NCBI RefSeq assembly: GCF_026151205.1
Contig: NC_087074.1
Span: forward strand, 5,890,001-5,954,000
Reading direction: 5' to 3'
Origin: Bolinopsis microptera
Lineage: Eukaryota; Ctenophora; Tentaculata; Lobata; Bolinopsidae
DNA length: 64,000 bases
The notes under the pieces were generated by a model, which saw nothing but the letters and a program-made list of their open reading frames with translations, did no database searches and had not been told where the DNA came from. The position numbers and the translations under genes were made by a program. Shown here one piece after another: positions 30,830-42,300 of this stretch. Every line of letters begins with the position of its first letter. The first letter of the stretch is position 1.

Positions 30830-32170
30830 GACATTACTTGAACGCTGGAGGCCCTAGCGTTCATTTTAATGTCCGTTCAAATAAAGTCCGTTCAATAAAT
30901 GTCCGTCCAAGTTAAAGTCCGTTGAAATTTTTTCAAAAATTTGTCCATTTCGAACTTTTTGTCCAGAATATGACAACTATGAGAACTTTATTGTGCCGTA
31001 AGTTAACGAAGGAAATGTTCTCCTTGGTCTGCTGGAGGCACAGAAAACTCTACTAGTATATGATGTTTTCAAGGGTCACTTGGCGGAAAAAGTCAATAAT
31101 AATATATGATAAGTGACGTTCAGGAAAATTTGATGGACGAAGAAAATTGAAAATTGAAAATAAGACACAAGTCCAGAAATGAGCTGGCGGTGGGATCGAA
31201 TGATAAATTAGCTTAGCCGACTGAATGATTCAATGAAACAAGAAATATTTTAAGACTGTATAATTGGTGTGGAACAGCCCTTAAACATTCTGCAATTTAT
31301 GGAGGATTTCTGGAATTTCTGGAAATGATCTTACTTTACCTCACGTTTGCACCCCGACACTAAGTGGACCGACAATGGTATGGGGGTCACGACATGATGG
31401 TATGAGGGTCACGACAATGGTATGGGGTCACGACTTCATACAAATCTTAATCAGGTAACCAGAAGTTAACCCAGTAGAGGAATCTATGAATCTTTCCTAG
31501 CCGTTAAGTAAACATCTACGGTAAGGTAATGCTTCCCTTGACGATAACCCAGCCTGTGGACATACTATGTTTCTAAGATAAACATATATCTCTGTGGCTA
31601 TTTCTATCCTCAGGATGCCAGATAATGTGAAAAAAAAACACTTCAGTTTATATTGGTCGTTCGCTTTTCTTATTCTGATTCATTCACGGCCGATTTCATT
31701 CTCGGCAACATTTCGCGTTTAGTACAGAAACGGTAATTTAATTTGATATCATTTCCTTTTATTTGGAAAAAGGAAACTTTTGTTACGTTCCATGCACTTT
31801 ATATTATTACCCAATTTTAAGTTTTGGTTGAAAACTATTTCCAATGGAATTGAACATGAAATAATTTAAGTTTAACTACATGTATATTGTATAGTGTCAG
31901 TGACAAATAAAAGTGTCAATGCAATGCAAACATTTATATGTGCCATTAATTTACGAGAGGGCCACCAAAATGTTTGTCGAAATAATTTTTGGGAACTAAG
32001 AGTAAAATAAGAAACTTTCTAATAGTAATTGTGGTACGAGAGAGCATATTATTATAAACAAATTAATTCTATCAAAATTCTTGTTACTGGGCGGCGCTCG
32101 GCCTATCAATTGTTATTCCAATATATATTCAACCTGTTTATGAACAGAGAGGTCCCCAGGTAAAATTGTT
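30830..32170. other. Unit-2-specific insertion, mostly non-coding
   Basis: About 1.35 kb lies between two copies of the phrase TTCGATGAGTCATTAGGCTA (about 30704 and 32206), so the flank is duplicated around it. It starts with a CCTTATTTGGACGGACAT motif of the GTCCGT family. It contains a possible pogo-type fragment (31002-31109) and three tandem GACAATGGTATGGGGTCAC-like units (about 31370-31432), then AT-rich sequence with no recognisable gene. Confidence 0.5.
31002..31109 (+). pseudogene. Possible DDE transposase scrap (pogo/Tigger-like)
   Basis: A short open stretch reads GNVLLGLLEAQKTLL, then VYDVFKGHLAEKV, followed by a stop. The LLVxDxFxGH pattern resembles the second catalytic aspartate region of pogo/Tigger-type transposases. 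Only about 35 codons are present, so this is weak evidence. The pogo-like CAGTAAAACC terminal motif nearby makes it plausible. Confidence 0.33.
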
Positions 32171-32279
32171 TTTTATTACCTAGTTTTTTTTTGTCTTCTT
32201 TGAGCTTTCGATGAGTCATTAGGCTAAGTAGACATTTTCATGATACAGTAAAACCTTTTATAGCGGGTCTCAGGAGAAA

Positions 32280-32360
32280 CGGAAAGTGCACGATATAGAG
32301 GAGGAAAAGAAGAGGCCCGGTATAGAGGAGGAAAAGAAGAGGCCCGGTATATCCAAGTAT
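32280..32360. repeat. 27-bp minisatellite, two copies (unit 2)
   Basis: Two GAGGAGGAAAAGAAGAGGCC units preceded by CAGTAAAACCTTTTATAGCG at 32246 and followed by TATATCCAAGTATCCGGTAT. Confidence 0.88.
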
Positions 32361-32471
32361 CCGGTATACATTGGCACAGTTGATGGTATATGTAATTATT
32401 AGATCATACTTCTAGTTTCGGGATAGCCTGTAGCAGACAACGCCCGATATTAATGTATCTACAGACTTATA

Positions 32472-34456
32472 TGGACCAGGTGAGAAGGTGAGAGGAGCTG
32501 CAAGGTGGGCAGGTGAAACAACAGATGGACCAGGTGAGAAGGTTGATAGGAGCTGCAAGGTGAGCAGGTGTAACAATACATGGACCAGGTGAGAAGGTTG
32601 ATAGGAGCTGCAAGGTGAGCAGGTGTAACAACAGATGGACCAGGTGAGAAGGCGAGAGGAGCTGCAAGGTGAGCAGGTGTAACAACAGATGGACCAGGTG
32701 AGAAGGTTGATAGGAGCTGCAAGGTGAGCAGGGTAACAACAGATGGACCAGGTGAGAAGGTGAGAGGAGCTGCAATGTGAGCAGGTGTAACAACAGATGA
32801 ACCAGGTGAGAAGGTGAGATGAGCTGCAAGGTGAGCAGGTGTAACAACAGATCGACCAAGAGAGAAGGTGAGAAGGTGAGAGGAGCTGCAAGGTGAGCAG
32901 GTGTAACAACAGATGAACCAGTTGAGAAGGTGAGAAGGTGAGAGGAGCTGCAAGGTGAACAGGTGTAACAACAGATGGACCAGGTGAGATGGTGAGAAGG
33001 TGAGAGGAGCTGCAAGGTGAGCAGGTGTAACAACAAATGGACCAGGTGAGAAGGCGAGAGGAGCTGCAAGGTGAGCAGGTGTAACAACACATGGACCAGG
33101 TGAGAAGGTTGATAGGAGCTGCAAGGTGAGCAGGTGTAACAACAGACGGACCAGGTGAGAAGGCGAGAGGAGCTGCAAGGTGAGCAGGTGTAACAACAAA
33201 TGGACCAGGTGAGATGGTGAGATGAGCTGCAAGGTGAGCAGGTGAAACAACAGATGGACCAGGTGAGAAGGTTGATAGGAGCTGCAAGGTGAGCAGGTGT
33301 AACAACACATGGACCAGGTGAGAAGGTGAGAGGAGCAGCAAGGTGAGCAGGTGTAACAACAGATGGACCAGGTGAGAAGGTTGATAGGAGCTGCAAGGTG
33401 AGCAGGTGTAACAACAGATGGACCAGGTGAGAAGGCGAGAGGAGCTGCAAGGTGAGCAGGTGTAACAACAGATGGACCAGGTGAGAAGGTTGATAGGAGC
33501 TGCAAGGTGAGCAGTTGTAACAACACATGGACCAGGTGAGAAGGTGAGAGGAGCTGCAAGGTGAGCAGGTGTAACAACAGATGGACCAGGTGAGAAGGTT
33601 GATAGGAGCTGCAAGGTGAGCAGGTGTAACAACAGATGGACCAGGTGAGAAGGCGAGAGGAGCTGCAAGGTGAGCAAGTGTAACAACAGATGGACCAGGT
33701 GAGAAGGTTGATAGGAGCTGCAAGGTGAGCAGGTGTAACAACAGATGGACCAGGTGAGAAGGTGAGAGGAGCTGCAAGGTGAGCAGGTGTAACAACAGAT
33801 GAACCAGGTGAGAAGGTGAGATGAGCTGCAAGGTGAGCAGGTGTAACAACAGATCGACCAAGAGAGAAGGTGAGAAGGTGAGAGGAGCTGCAAGGTGAGC
33901 AGGTGTAACAACAGATGAACCAGTTGAGAAGGTGAGAAGGTGAGAGGAGCTGCAAGGTGAACAGGTGTAACAACAGATGGACCAGGTGAGATGGTGAGAA
34001 GATGAGAGGAGCTGCAAGGTGAGCAGGTGTAACAACAGATGGACCAGGTGAGAAGGTGAGAGGAGCTGCAAGGTGAGCAGGTGTAACAACACATGGACCA
34101 GGTGAGAAGGTGAGAGGAGCTGCAAGGTGAGCAGGTGTAACAACAGATGGACCAGGTGAGAAGGTGAGAGGAGCTGCAAGGTGAGCAGGTGTAACAACAG
34201 ATGGACCAGGTGAGAAGGTGAGAGGAGCTGCAAGGTGAGCAGGTGTAACAACAAATGGACCAGGAGAGAAGGTGAGAGGAGCTGCAAGGTGAGCAGGTGT
34301 AACAACAGAAGGACCAGGTGAGAAGGTGAGAGGAGCTGCAAGGTGAGCAGGTGTAACAACAGATGAACCAGGTGAGAAGTTGAGAGGAGCTGCAAGGTGA
34401 GCAGGTGTAACAACAGATGGACCAGGTAAGAAGGTGAGAGGAGCTGCAAGGTGAGA
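32472..34456. repeat. 54-bp minisatellite (about 37 copies) 3' of zinc-finger copy 2
   Basis: Same unit as at 18528-19328, with variants GGTTGATAGGAGCTG, GGCGAGAGGAGCTG and CAGGGTAACAAC that change the length to 53-55. A block of about 0.9 kb (about 32700-32990) recurs at about 33730-33990, showing internal duplication. Long minus-strand frames of 504-660 codons are by-products of the period. Confidence 0.92.
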
Positions 34457-34471
34457 CTTGGAATGTACTGG

Positions 34472-35668
34472 TTAGTTACTGGAGAAGAAACCGGGAAGTA
34501 ATCTGGAACTAGGGAGAACAGGGTCAGCGAGGTTCAGGGGCTTTACAAATGTGAAAGGCTTTACGAATGGTAAAGGCTTAACAAAAATAGGGCCTCCAAC
34601 GCTACTGTTTTGGAAGTTATTCGAAGCCTGGCCGCTTTCGTGAATAAAATGTGATTTCTCTTCAATGCCGTCCCGCTGATACGGTTTTTCACCGGTATGA
34701 GTCATTTGATGGTGAACTAGGTTTGATTTTTGGCTTGCACTGTAAGAACATTCAGAGCATTTATACGGTTTTTCACCGGTATGAGTACGCTGATGGTAAA
34801 CCAGGTTTGCTTTTCGGCTTGCAGTGTATGAACATTCAGAGCATTTGAAAGGTTTTTCACTGGTATGGATCCGCTGATGGCAAACCAGGTTTGCTTTTTG
34901 ATGGGCACTGTAGGAACATTCAGAGCATTTATACGGTTTTTCACCGGTGTGGGTCCGCTGATGGCAAACCAGATTTGATTTTTTGCTGGCACTGTAGGAA
35001 CATTCAGAGCATTTGAAAGGTTTTATGCAAGTATGAACGCTATGGTGGGAAACTATAGTTGATTTTTTGCAAGCACTGTAGGAACATTTAGAACGAATGT
35101 AAGCATTTTCACTGGTATGAGTCCGATGATGTTGAACCAGGCTTGATTTTCGGTTTGCACTGTAGGAACATTCAGAGCATTTGAAAGGTTTTTCACCGGT
35201 GTGGGTCCGCTGATGGCAAATCAGGTTTGATTTTTTGCTGGCACAGTAGGAACATTCAGAGCATTTGAAAGGTTTTATGCCAGTATGAACGCTTTGGTGG
35301 GAAACTAAAGTTGATTTTCTGGAAGCACTGTAGGAACATTTAGAGCGAATGTAAGCATTTTCACTGGCATGAACCCATTGGTGTGGAACTAATGCTGATT
35401 CCTGATTAAGACAATACAACTGAGAAACACCATTCGAATACACTTCTGATTTGATTAACAAATTATTTTCCTCCTTCTTAATCTCTGTCTTGATCAATTC
35501 TGGTGGAAAACTTTCTAATTCCTCCATCTTCATCTCATCTTTAAAGTCTGGAACATTTTCTTCCTCCTTCTTAATCTCTGTCTTGATCAATTCTGGTGGA
35601 AAACTTTCTAATTCTTCCATCTTCATCTCATATTTAAAATTAAAGTCTGGAACATTTTTCTGCTCCAT
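34472..35668 (-). CDS. C2H2 zinc-finger protein, copy 2 (398 aa, intact)
   Basis: A probable nuclear DNA-binding protein. Residues 5-36 and 38-67 are two copies of a 30-residue acidic repeat (NVPDFKDEMKMEELESFPPE core); with residues 71-75 they supply five IKxE motifs, the consensus for SUMO attachment. A degenerate finger region starts near 85. Six canonical CxxC-x12-HxxxH fingers start at Cys136, 164, 220, 248, 276 and 304, joined by TGEKP/TSEKP linkers. Fingers at 107-128 and 191-212 have lost the first zinc cysteine (IRSKC). The C-terminus has three FVKP[LF] repeats. Helix position +3 is Asn in five of six canonical fingers, so the array looks recently amplified. Coding is a single exon. 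The 54-bp array begins 15 bases after the stop. Confidence 0.92.
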   Translation of the reverse strand: MEQKNVPDFNFKYEMKMEELESFPPELIKTEIKKEEENVPDFKDEMKMEELESFPPELIKTEIKKEENNLLIKSEVYSNGVSQLYCLNQESALVPHQWVHASENAYIRSKCSYSASRKSTLVSHQSVHTGIKPFKCSECSYCASKKSNLICHQRTHTGEKPFKCSECSYSANRKSSLVQHHRTHTSENAYIRSKCSYSACKKSTIVSHHSVHTCIKPFKCSECSYSASKKSNLVCHQRTHTGEKPYKCSECSYSAHQKANLVCHQRIHTSEKPFKCSECSYTASRKANLVYHQRTHTGEKPYKCSECSYSASQKSNLVHHQMTHTGEKPYQRDGIEEKSHFIHESGQASNNFQNSSVGGPIFVKPLPFVKPFTFVKPLNLADPVLPSSRLLPGFFSSN

Positions 35669-35969
35669 TTCACTAAAAAGTCAACGACCTTACAAAAGTT
35701 GCCTTTTAACAATCGCGTCACTAGAAAATAAAATGAATATAAGTTCGAGATACTAAATTCCAGTGTTAATTTGGAAAGCTTTTCATGTAAAAGTAGTAAC
35801 CCAGAAAATATTAGAAAATAAGCGAAGAAGGTTACCAAATTGGATACAAGTTTGACTAAAGGTTAACAAGGTATTGCTGATAATGTTGATATTGATAAGG
35901 CAGCTCATGTTACCAAGGTAACACGTGTTAGTGTTACCAGGATTATGTAATAACAGGGTCATAGTAACT
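35669..35969 (-). other. Conserved upstream region of zinc-finger copy 2
   Basis: Nearly identical to 20289-20589 and 45443-45739. It contains the ACCAAGGTAACA phrase and ends at the CGCTA repeat. No certain promoter element. Confidence 0.45.
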
Positions 35970-36332
35970 GTACCAACATCCTCCACTATCTAGCGCTAGA
36001 TGTAGCCGCGTCAGATGTCACTGCGACATTAAGCGCTAAACAGCGGTAGATGTCGCCCACAAAAAGGCCAGAAATTTTGTGTAAATAGCGCTAGCTGTCG
36101 CCTGGCGACCATGTCGCGTAACTAGCGTTAAATGACGCTAGATAGCGTTATCTAGCGTCATCTAAAGTCATCTAGCGCTACTTAGCGCTATCTAGAGCTA
36201 TCTAGCGCTATCTAGCGACATTGAAAAGGTGCATAACAATTGGCGGCATTGTCGCTAATTGGCGGTATCTAGTGTCATCTTGATCTAACATCATCTAGCG
36301 TCATTTCACAATAGACGACGCTAGATGACGCT
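35970..36332 (+). repeat. CGCTA-rich dispersed repeat, copy 5 (start of unit 3)
   Basis: Standard landmarks, lying immediately 5' of zinc-finger copy 2 in divergent orientation. Confidence 0.8.
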
Positions 36333-37049
36333 ACAAAATAAAATACAACGTACTGTAAAGCGATACAAAGTTTATGGTCATTAATCCTTTTCTTTGATAA
36401 ATGGATTCCACATATACCTATCTAATATACAACATAATCTAATATCTGAGCAAGTTACACTACATGTCTTCTGACTTCTTGAAATTGAATTATGAATGAT
36501 GTTCCAAATCTCTTCCTAGATTGCAAAACACATAACATTAACTTCGCTGTGACGCAAGGCAAATTTCCGTCGATTCATAATTATTGGGGTAGGCTGTGTA
36601 CAACAGAAATCAGGATACCTTGCGTCCATCCGATGTTAGCACTTTAGCACAGCTGATGTGTCCAGCTTTATATGCATTTCTCCATGGGGCTGTATATTGA
36701 GCAACCTGCCTCTGAGTTCTATGTCGAGCGTGCTAAATCACTTTACAGTCGATCTTCGAGATTGTTCTAAAAGGGCCCCGACAGTTGAAACCAACTTCAA
36801 TCGACGTATTTTTAAAATGCTTCCCTGACGAGATTTTGGCGAAAAACTGTTTCGATCACGTGATATGACAGTATAAGCTTAAGGAAGTTAGTCTAATTTC
36901 TCGTTAGGGTTAGGGTTTCAGCATATGCTTTTGTTAAGGATTGTGTTAGGGTTAGGGTTGGGATCAGATTAGAGGGTTAGGGTTTCGAATAGTCGTTCAG
37001 GACCAGCTAGAGAACGGGTTGAAAAAGTAACGTGACAGTCGAGTGTATA
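36333..37049 (+). repeat. Conserved duplication block b, copy 4 (unit 3)
   Basis: Same order as the other b blocks, with GTTAGGGTTAGGG runs at about 36903-36985. It is interrupted by the hAT insertion. Confidence 0.75.
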
Positions 37050-37057
37050 GTGATTAC

Positions 37058-37768
37058 CAGGGTTGTGAAATACGTGTTTTACGTTTTTTTGAATTGAAGC
37101 GTTTTTACGTTTTTTTAACAGGTTTTTGCGTATTTATTTAAAAAACGTTGTGATTTATACGGAAATTTACAATGTTTTGACGGTCACCGACTACCAGTAA
37201 ACAAACCAGAGAAGTACGAACACTAAGGCCTGGGCCACAATCACATAAGCAAATTGCAGTCTTCAGTGACGAGAGGATAAGCGACCTTACCCTCCTCAGT
37301 CACAAAAAGGAGCTTGTCAAAGCTATAGACATTGCTGTCATTATTGACAAGTTTGCTGAGAGTAACCGCAGAGTTGTGTTGAATTGAACAGTCTCAGTGT
37401 CAATTATGTTTTAATTGTTATTAAAATATTTTTACCTTTATTTCACATTTAAAACATTATGTTTTATTGAACTCTTCAAGTTAATTCAGACACTTTCTGG
37501 TAAGGTTATTAGCTTGTAAAAACGCAAAATTTTCTGGGGTGCTTCGCACCAAGTTGCACCCCAAGAATAATCGGCTGGAGCCATGCCTGGTCAACACAAC
37601 TGGCAAGTTTGATTGGTCATACCGCTACATTTTGAATTTTCACGTGATTCTGCTTGATTAGATTATGCGAACGTTTTTTCTCGTTTTTTTCTCGTTTTTT
37701 GAAAAAAATAGAAAAAAGCACGTTTTGAACGTTTTTTGAGTTTACCATTTACGTTTTTCACAACCCTG
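37058..37768 (+). mobile_element. hAT element, 711 bp, 8-bp target duplication
   Basis: It is flanked by GTGATTAC at 37050-37057 and 37769-37776. The terminal inverted repeats begin CAGGGTTGTGAAA, typical of hAT. Sister units show the site without insertion (GTGATTAATCATC in unit 2). Subterminal regions are rich in ACGTTTTTT on both sides. A transposase C-terminal fragment lies inside, so it is an internally deleted derivative. Confidence 0.88.
37199..37387 (+). pseudogene. hAT transposase C-terminal fragment
   Basis: The open stretch ends FSDERISDLTLLSHKKELVK, then IDKFAESNRRVVLN and a TGA. This resembles the C-terminal tail of ZMYM1/hAT-type transposases (ERLSxLxxLSIExxLxxxLDFxxxIDxFA). 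The catalytic parts are absent. No in-frame initiation is evident. Confidence 0.55.
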
Positions 37769-37776
37769 GTGATTAC

Positions 37777-39140
37777 TCATCATCCGTTTTGTGTAGTATT
37801 ACTTGTTATCAGGGAAAGTTTGAAGCAAACCAATATCGCGAGAAGAGGTCACGTCAGGATGCATCAGGAGGTAACTAAGGCTAGCTAATATAACATTTGA
37901 ACCGAAAGCAAGAGTACTTTCTTGACGAAAGTAAAATACAAGGAAACACTATCGAGAAAACCATAGTATATAGCTAACTCTAGCAGGGGAGTGTTGGTTA
38001 TGTGCCTAACCTGGTGAGCACAGTGGATATCCTTGCTGCACGGCTAGTTTAACAAGGAATTGAAACTGTGGGGTCTGTGCAGACCAACCTACCTGTGGCT
38101 AATGCTCTAATATACTAAAACAATACATTCTAGGAGGAAAGTAACAGTTCCTGATTGAACTTAGCAGAGCCGGTGCACTATCAGTATCAGTTAGACTTTT
38201 CTTTCCACTTGTTCCGCGGAAGGAGTATTGAGAGGCCAGGAGTGTTCCACAGAAGCAGTATTAATAGACAAGGATTTCGTAGAAATCAAAATTCCAACTG
38301 CTGATAATTCTTTCAAAGAAATTTCTAATAAAACAGTAAACTCAGTGCCAACAATTTAAAATGAAATTAAATATAAATCGAGGTACAACATTTTAGTTGT
38401 TTGTCCCGAGAAATTGATTGGGTATTTTAAATCAAAATAAAATAAAATTAAGAAACTGTTAATAAATAACGGTTTTACATAAACCCTTACACGACCCCAA
38501 TCCAAACCATAACTACCTTATCGATTATCGGTCATAATTATCACATTACTTTCACACTGAAGATAATAATGTCCGTAAATAATAAAGTCCGGTAATTATT
38601 CCCATTAATTTTAGTGTGTGTCCCTGCATAGTGAATATGTGTAGATATGTGTGTACTCGATTACTATATTAGTTTATTAGTATAAACCAGGGCAAATATA
38701 ATCACTCATGCACTCCTCAGTCACATTCTAGAGTTCAGAAAAAGAGTAAAACACTTAGTAACAAATCACCAGCCGCGGGGTCTGAAAACTTTTACAAAAT
38801 GTCCCCAATGTCTTTTTCAACATGAACTGACCAAAATACTTTACAAGTACTATTAGAGTATTAAAAAAGGTTAAGACTAACTAGTTGGAGAGTTTCAGGA
38901 AGATCAGATATCTTTTCTAATTTAAATTACTCTATAAAAAAGTCATGTTTTTTTGGAGCACCCTGTATCAAAGTAATTGATAAATTACCTAGTATTTTCT
39001 TGTCTTCTTCGAGCTTTCGATGAGTCATTAGGCTAAGTAGACATTTTCATGATACAGTAAAACCTTTTATAGCTGGTCTCGGGAGAAACAGAGAGTGCAC
39101 GATATAGAGAAACCTCGGTATAGAGTGTTTCATACACCCC
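37777..39140 (+). repeat. Conserved duplication block c (unit 3)
   Basis: Begins with TACTTGTTATCAGGGAAAGT and jumps directly to CAAACCAATATCGCGAGAAG, so the LINE scrap and poly-C part are deleted here. It continues through ATAATGTCCGTAAATAATAA, the empty site GATATGTGTGTACTCGATTA (about 38644), and CAGTAAAACCTTTTATAGCT (39055). No coding sequence. Confidence 0.72.
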
Positions 39141-39149
39141 ATTAACATT

Positions 39150-39222
39150 AAGAGGCCCGGTATAGAGGAAGAAAAGAAGAGGCCCGGTATAGAGGAGGAA
39201 AAGAAGAGGCCCGGTATATCCA
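39150..39222. repeat. 27-bp minisatellite, about 3 copies (unit 3)
   Basis: Preceded by AGAAACCTCGGTATAGAGTG, a pogo-like internal phrase also found in unit 4, and followed by TATATCCAAGTATCCGATAT. Confidence 0.85.
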
Positions 39223-39339
39223 AGTATCCGATATACATTGGCACAGTTGATGGTATATGTAATTATTAGATCATACTTCTAGTTTCGGGATAGCCTGTAG
39301 CAGACAACGCCCGATACTAATGTATCTATAGACTTATAT

Positions 39340-42300
39340 GGGCCAGGTGAGAAGGTGAGAGGAGCTGCAAGGTGAGCAGGTGTAACAACAGATGGACCAG
39401 GTGAGAAGGTTGATAGGAGCTGCAAGGTGAGCAGGTGTAACAACAGATGGACCAGGTGAGAAGGTTGATAGGAGCTGCAAGGTGAGCAGGTGTAACAACA
39501 GATGGACCAGGTGAGAAGGTTGATAGGAGCTGCAAGGTGAGTAGGTGTAACAATAGATGTACCAGGCGAGAAGGTGAAAGGAGCTGCAAGGTGAGCAGGT
39601 GTAACAACAGATGGACCAGGTGAGAAGGTTGATAGGAGCTGCAAGGTGAGCAGGTGTAACAACAGATGGACCAGGTGAGAAGGTTGATAGGAGCTGCAAG
39701 GTGAGCAGGGTAACAACAGATGTACCAGGTGAGAAGGTTGATAGGAGCTGCAAGGTGAGCAGGTGTAACAACAAATGTACCAGGCGAGAAGGTGAGAGGA
39801 GCTGCAAGGTGAGCAGGGTAACAGCAGATGGACCAGGCGAGAAGGTGAGGGGAGCTGCAAGGTGAAAAGGTGAAACAACAGATGTACCAAGCGAGAAGGT
39901 GAGAGGAGCTGCAAGGTGAAAAGGTGAAACAACAGATGTACCAGGCGAGAAGGTGAGAGGAGCTGCAAGGTGAGCAGGTGTAACAACAGATGTACCAGGC
40001 GAGAAGGTGAGAGGAGCTGCAAGGTGAGCAGGGTAACAACAGATGGACCAGGTGAGAAGGTGAGAGGAGCTGCAAGGTGAGCAGGTGTAACAACAGATGT
40101 ACCAGGCGAGAAGGTTGATAGGAGCTGCAAGGTGAACAGGTGTAACAACAGATGTACCAGGCGAGAAGGTGAGAGGAGCTGCAAGATGAGCAGGTGTAAC
40201 AACAGATGGACCAGGCGAGAAGGTGAGAGGAGCTGCAAGGTGAGCAGGTGTAACAACAGATGGACCAGGTGAGAAGGTGAAAGGAGCTGCGAGTTGAGCA
40301 GGTGTAACAACAGATGTACCAGGCGAGAAGGTGAGAGGAGCTGCAAGGTGAGCAGGTGTAACAACAGATGGACCAGGTGAGAAGGTGAGAGGAGCTGCAA
40401 GGTGAGCAGGTGTAACAACAGATGTACCAGGTGAGAAGGTGAGAGGAGCTGCAAGGTGAGCAGGTGAAACAACAGATGTACCAGGTGAGAAGGTGAGAGG
40501 AGCTGCAAGGTAAGCAGGGTAACAACAGATGTACCAGGCGAGAAGGTTGATAGGAGCTGCAAGGTGAGCAGGTGTAACAACAGATGGACCAGGTGAGAAA
40601 GTGAAAGGAGCTGCAAGGTGAGCAGGTGTAACAACAGATGTACCAGGCGAGAAGGTGAGAGGAGCTGCAAGGTGAGCAGGTGAAACAACAGATGGACCAG
40701 GTGAGAAGGTTGATAGGAGCTGCAAGGTGAGCAGGTGAAACAACAGATGGACCAGGTGAGAAGGTTGATAGGAGCTGCAAGGTGAGTAGGTAAAACAACA
40801 GATGGACCAGGTGAGAAGGTGAGAGGAGCTGCAAGGTGAGCAGGTGTAACAACAGATGTACCAGGCGAGAAGGTGAGAGGAGCTGCAAGGTGAGCAGGTG
40901 AAACAACAGATGGACCAGGTGAGAAGGTTGATAGGAGCTGCAAGGTGAGCAGGTGAAACAACAGATGGACCAGGTGAGAAGGTTGATAGGAGCTGCAAGG
41001 TGAGCAGGTGTAACAACACATGGACCAGGTGAGAAGGTGAGAGGAGCTGCAAGGTGAGTAGGTGAAACAACAGATGGACCAGGTGAGAAGGTGAGAGGAG
41101 CTGCAAGGTGAGCAGGTGTAACAACAGATGTACCAGGCGAGAAGGTGAGAGGAGCTGCAAGGTGAGCAGGTGAAACAACAGATGGACCAGGTAAGAAGGT
41201 TGATAGGAGCTGCAAGGTGAGCAGGTGAAACAACAGATGTACCAGGCGAGAAGGTGAGAGGAGCTGCAAGGTGAGCAGGGTAACAACAGATGGACCAGGT
41301 GAGAAGGTGAGAGGAGCTGCAAGGTGAGCAGGTGTAACAACAGATGTACCAGGCGAGAAGGTTGATAGGAGCTGCAAGGTGAGCAGGTGTAACAACAGAT
41401 GTACCAGGCGAGAAGGTGAGAGGAGCTGCAAGGTGAGCAGGTGTAACAACAGATGGACCAGGCGAGAAGGTGAGAGGAGCTGCAAGGTGAGCAGGTGTAA
41501 CAACAGATGGACCAGGTGAGAAGGTGAAAGGAGCTGCGAGTTGAGCAGGTGTAACAACAGATGTACCAGGCGAGAAGGTGAGAGGAGCTGCAAGGTGAGC
41601 AGGTGTAACAACAGATGGACCAGGTGAGAAGGTGAGAGGAGCTGCAAGGTGAGCAGGTGTAACAACAGATGTACCAGGTGAGAAGGTGAGAGGAGCTGCA
41701 AGGTGAGCAGGTGAAACAACAGATGTACCAGGTGAGAAGGTGAGAGGAGCTGCAAGGTAAGCAGGGTAACAACAGATGTACCAGGCGAGAAGGTTGATAG
41801 GAGCTGCAAGGTGAGCAGGTGTAACAACAGATGGACCAGGTGAGAAAGTGAAAGGAGCTGCAAGGTGAGCAGGTGTAACAACAGATGTACCAGGCGAGAA
41901 GGTGAGAGGAGCTGCAAGGTGAGCAGGTGAAACAACAGATGGACCAGGTGAGAAGGTTGATAGGAGCTGCAAGGTGAGCAGGTGAAACAACAGATGGACC
42001 AGGTGAGAAGGTTGATAGGAGCTGCAAGGTGAGTAGGTAAAACAACAGATGGACCAGGTGAGAAGGTGAGAGGAGCTGCAAGGTGAGCAGGTGTAACAAC
42101 AGATGTACCAGGCGAGAAGGTGAGAGGAGCTGCAAGGTGAGCAGGTGAAACAACAGATGGACCAGGTGAGAAGGTTGATAGGAGCTGCAAGGTGAGCAGG
42201 TGAAACAACAGATGGACCAGGTGAGAAGGTTGATAGGAGCTGCAAGGTGAGCAGGTGTAACAACACATGGACCAGGTGAGAAGGTGAGAGGAGCTGCAAG

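Noticed and set aside
36903-36985. A chromosome end at the TTAGGG runs
   Set aside because: Only two or three repeats per run, and the sequence continues normally on both sides in several copies.
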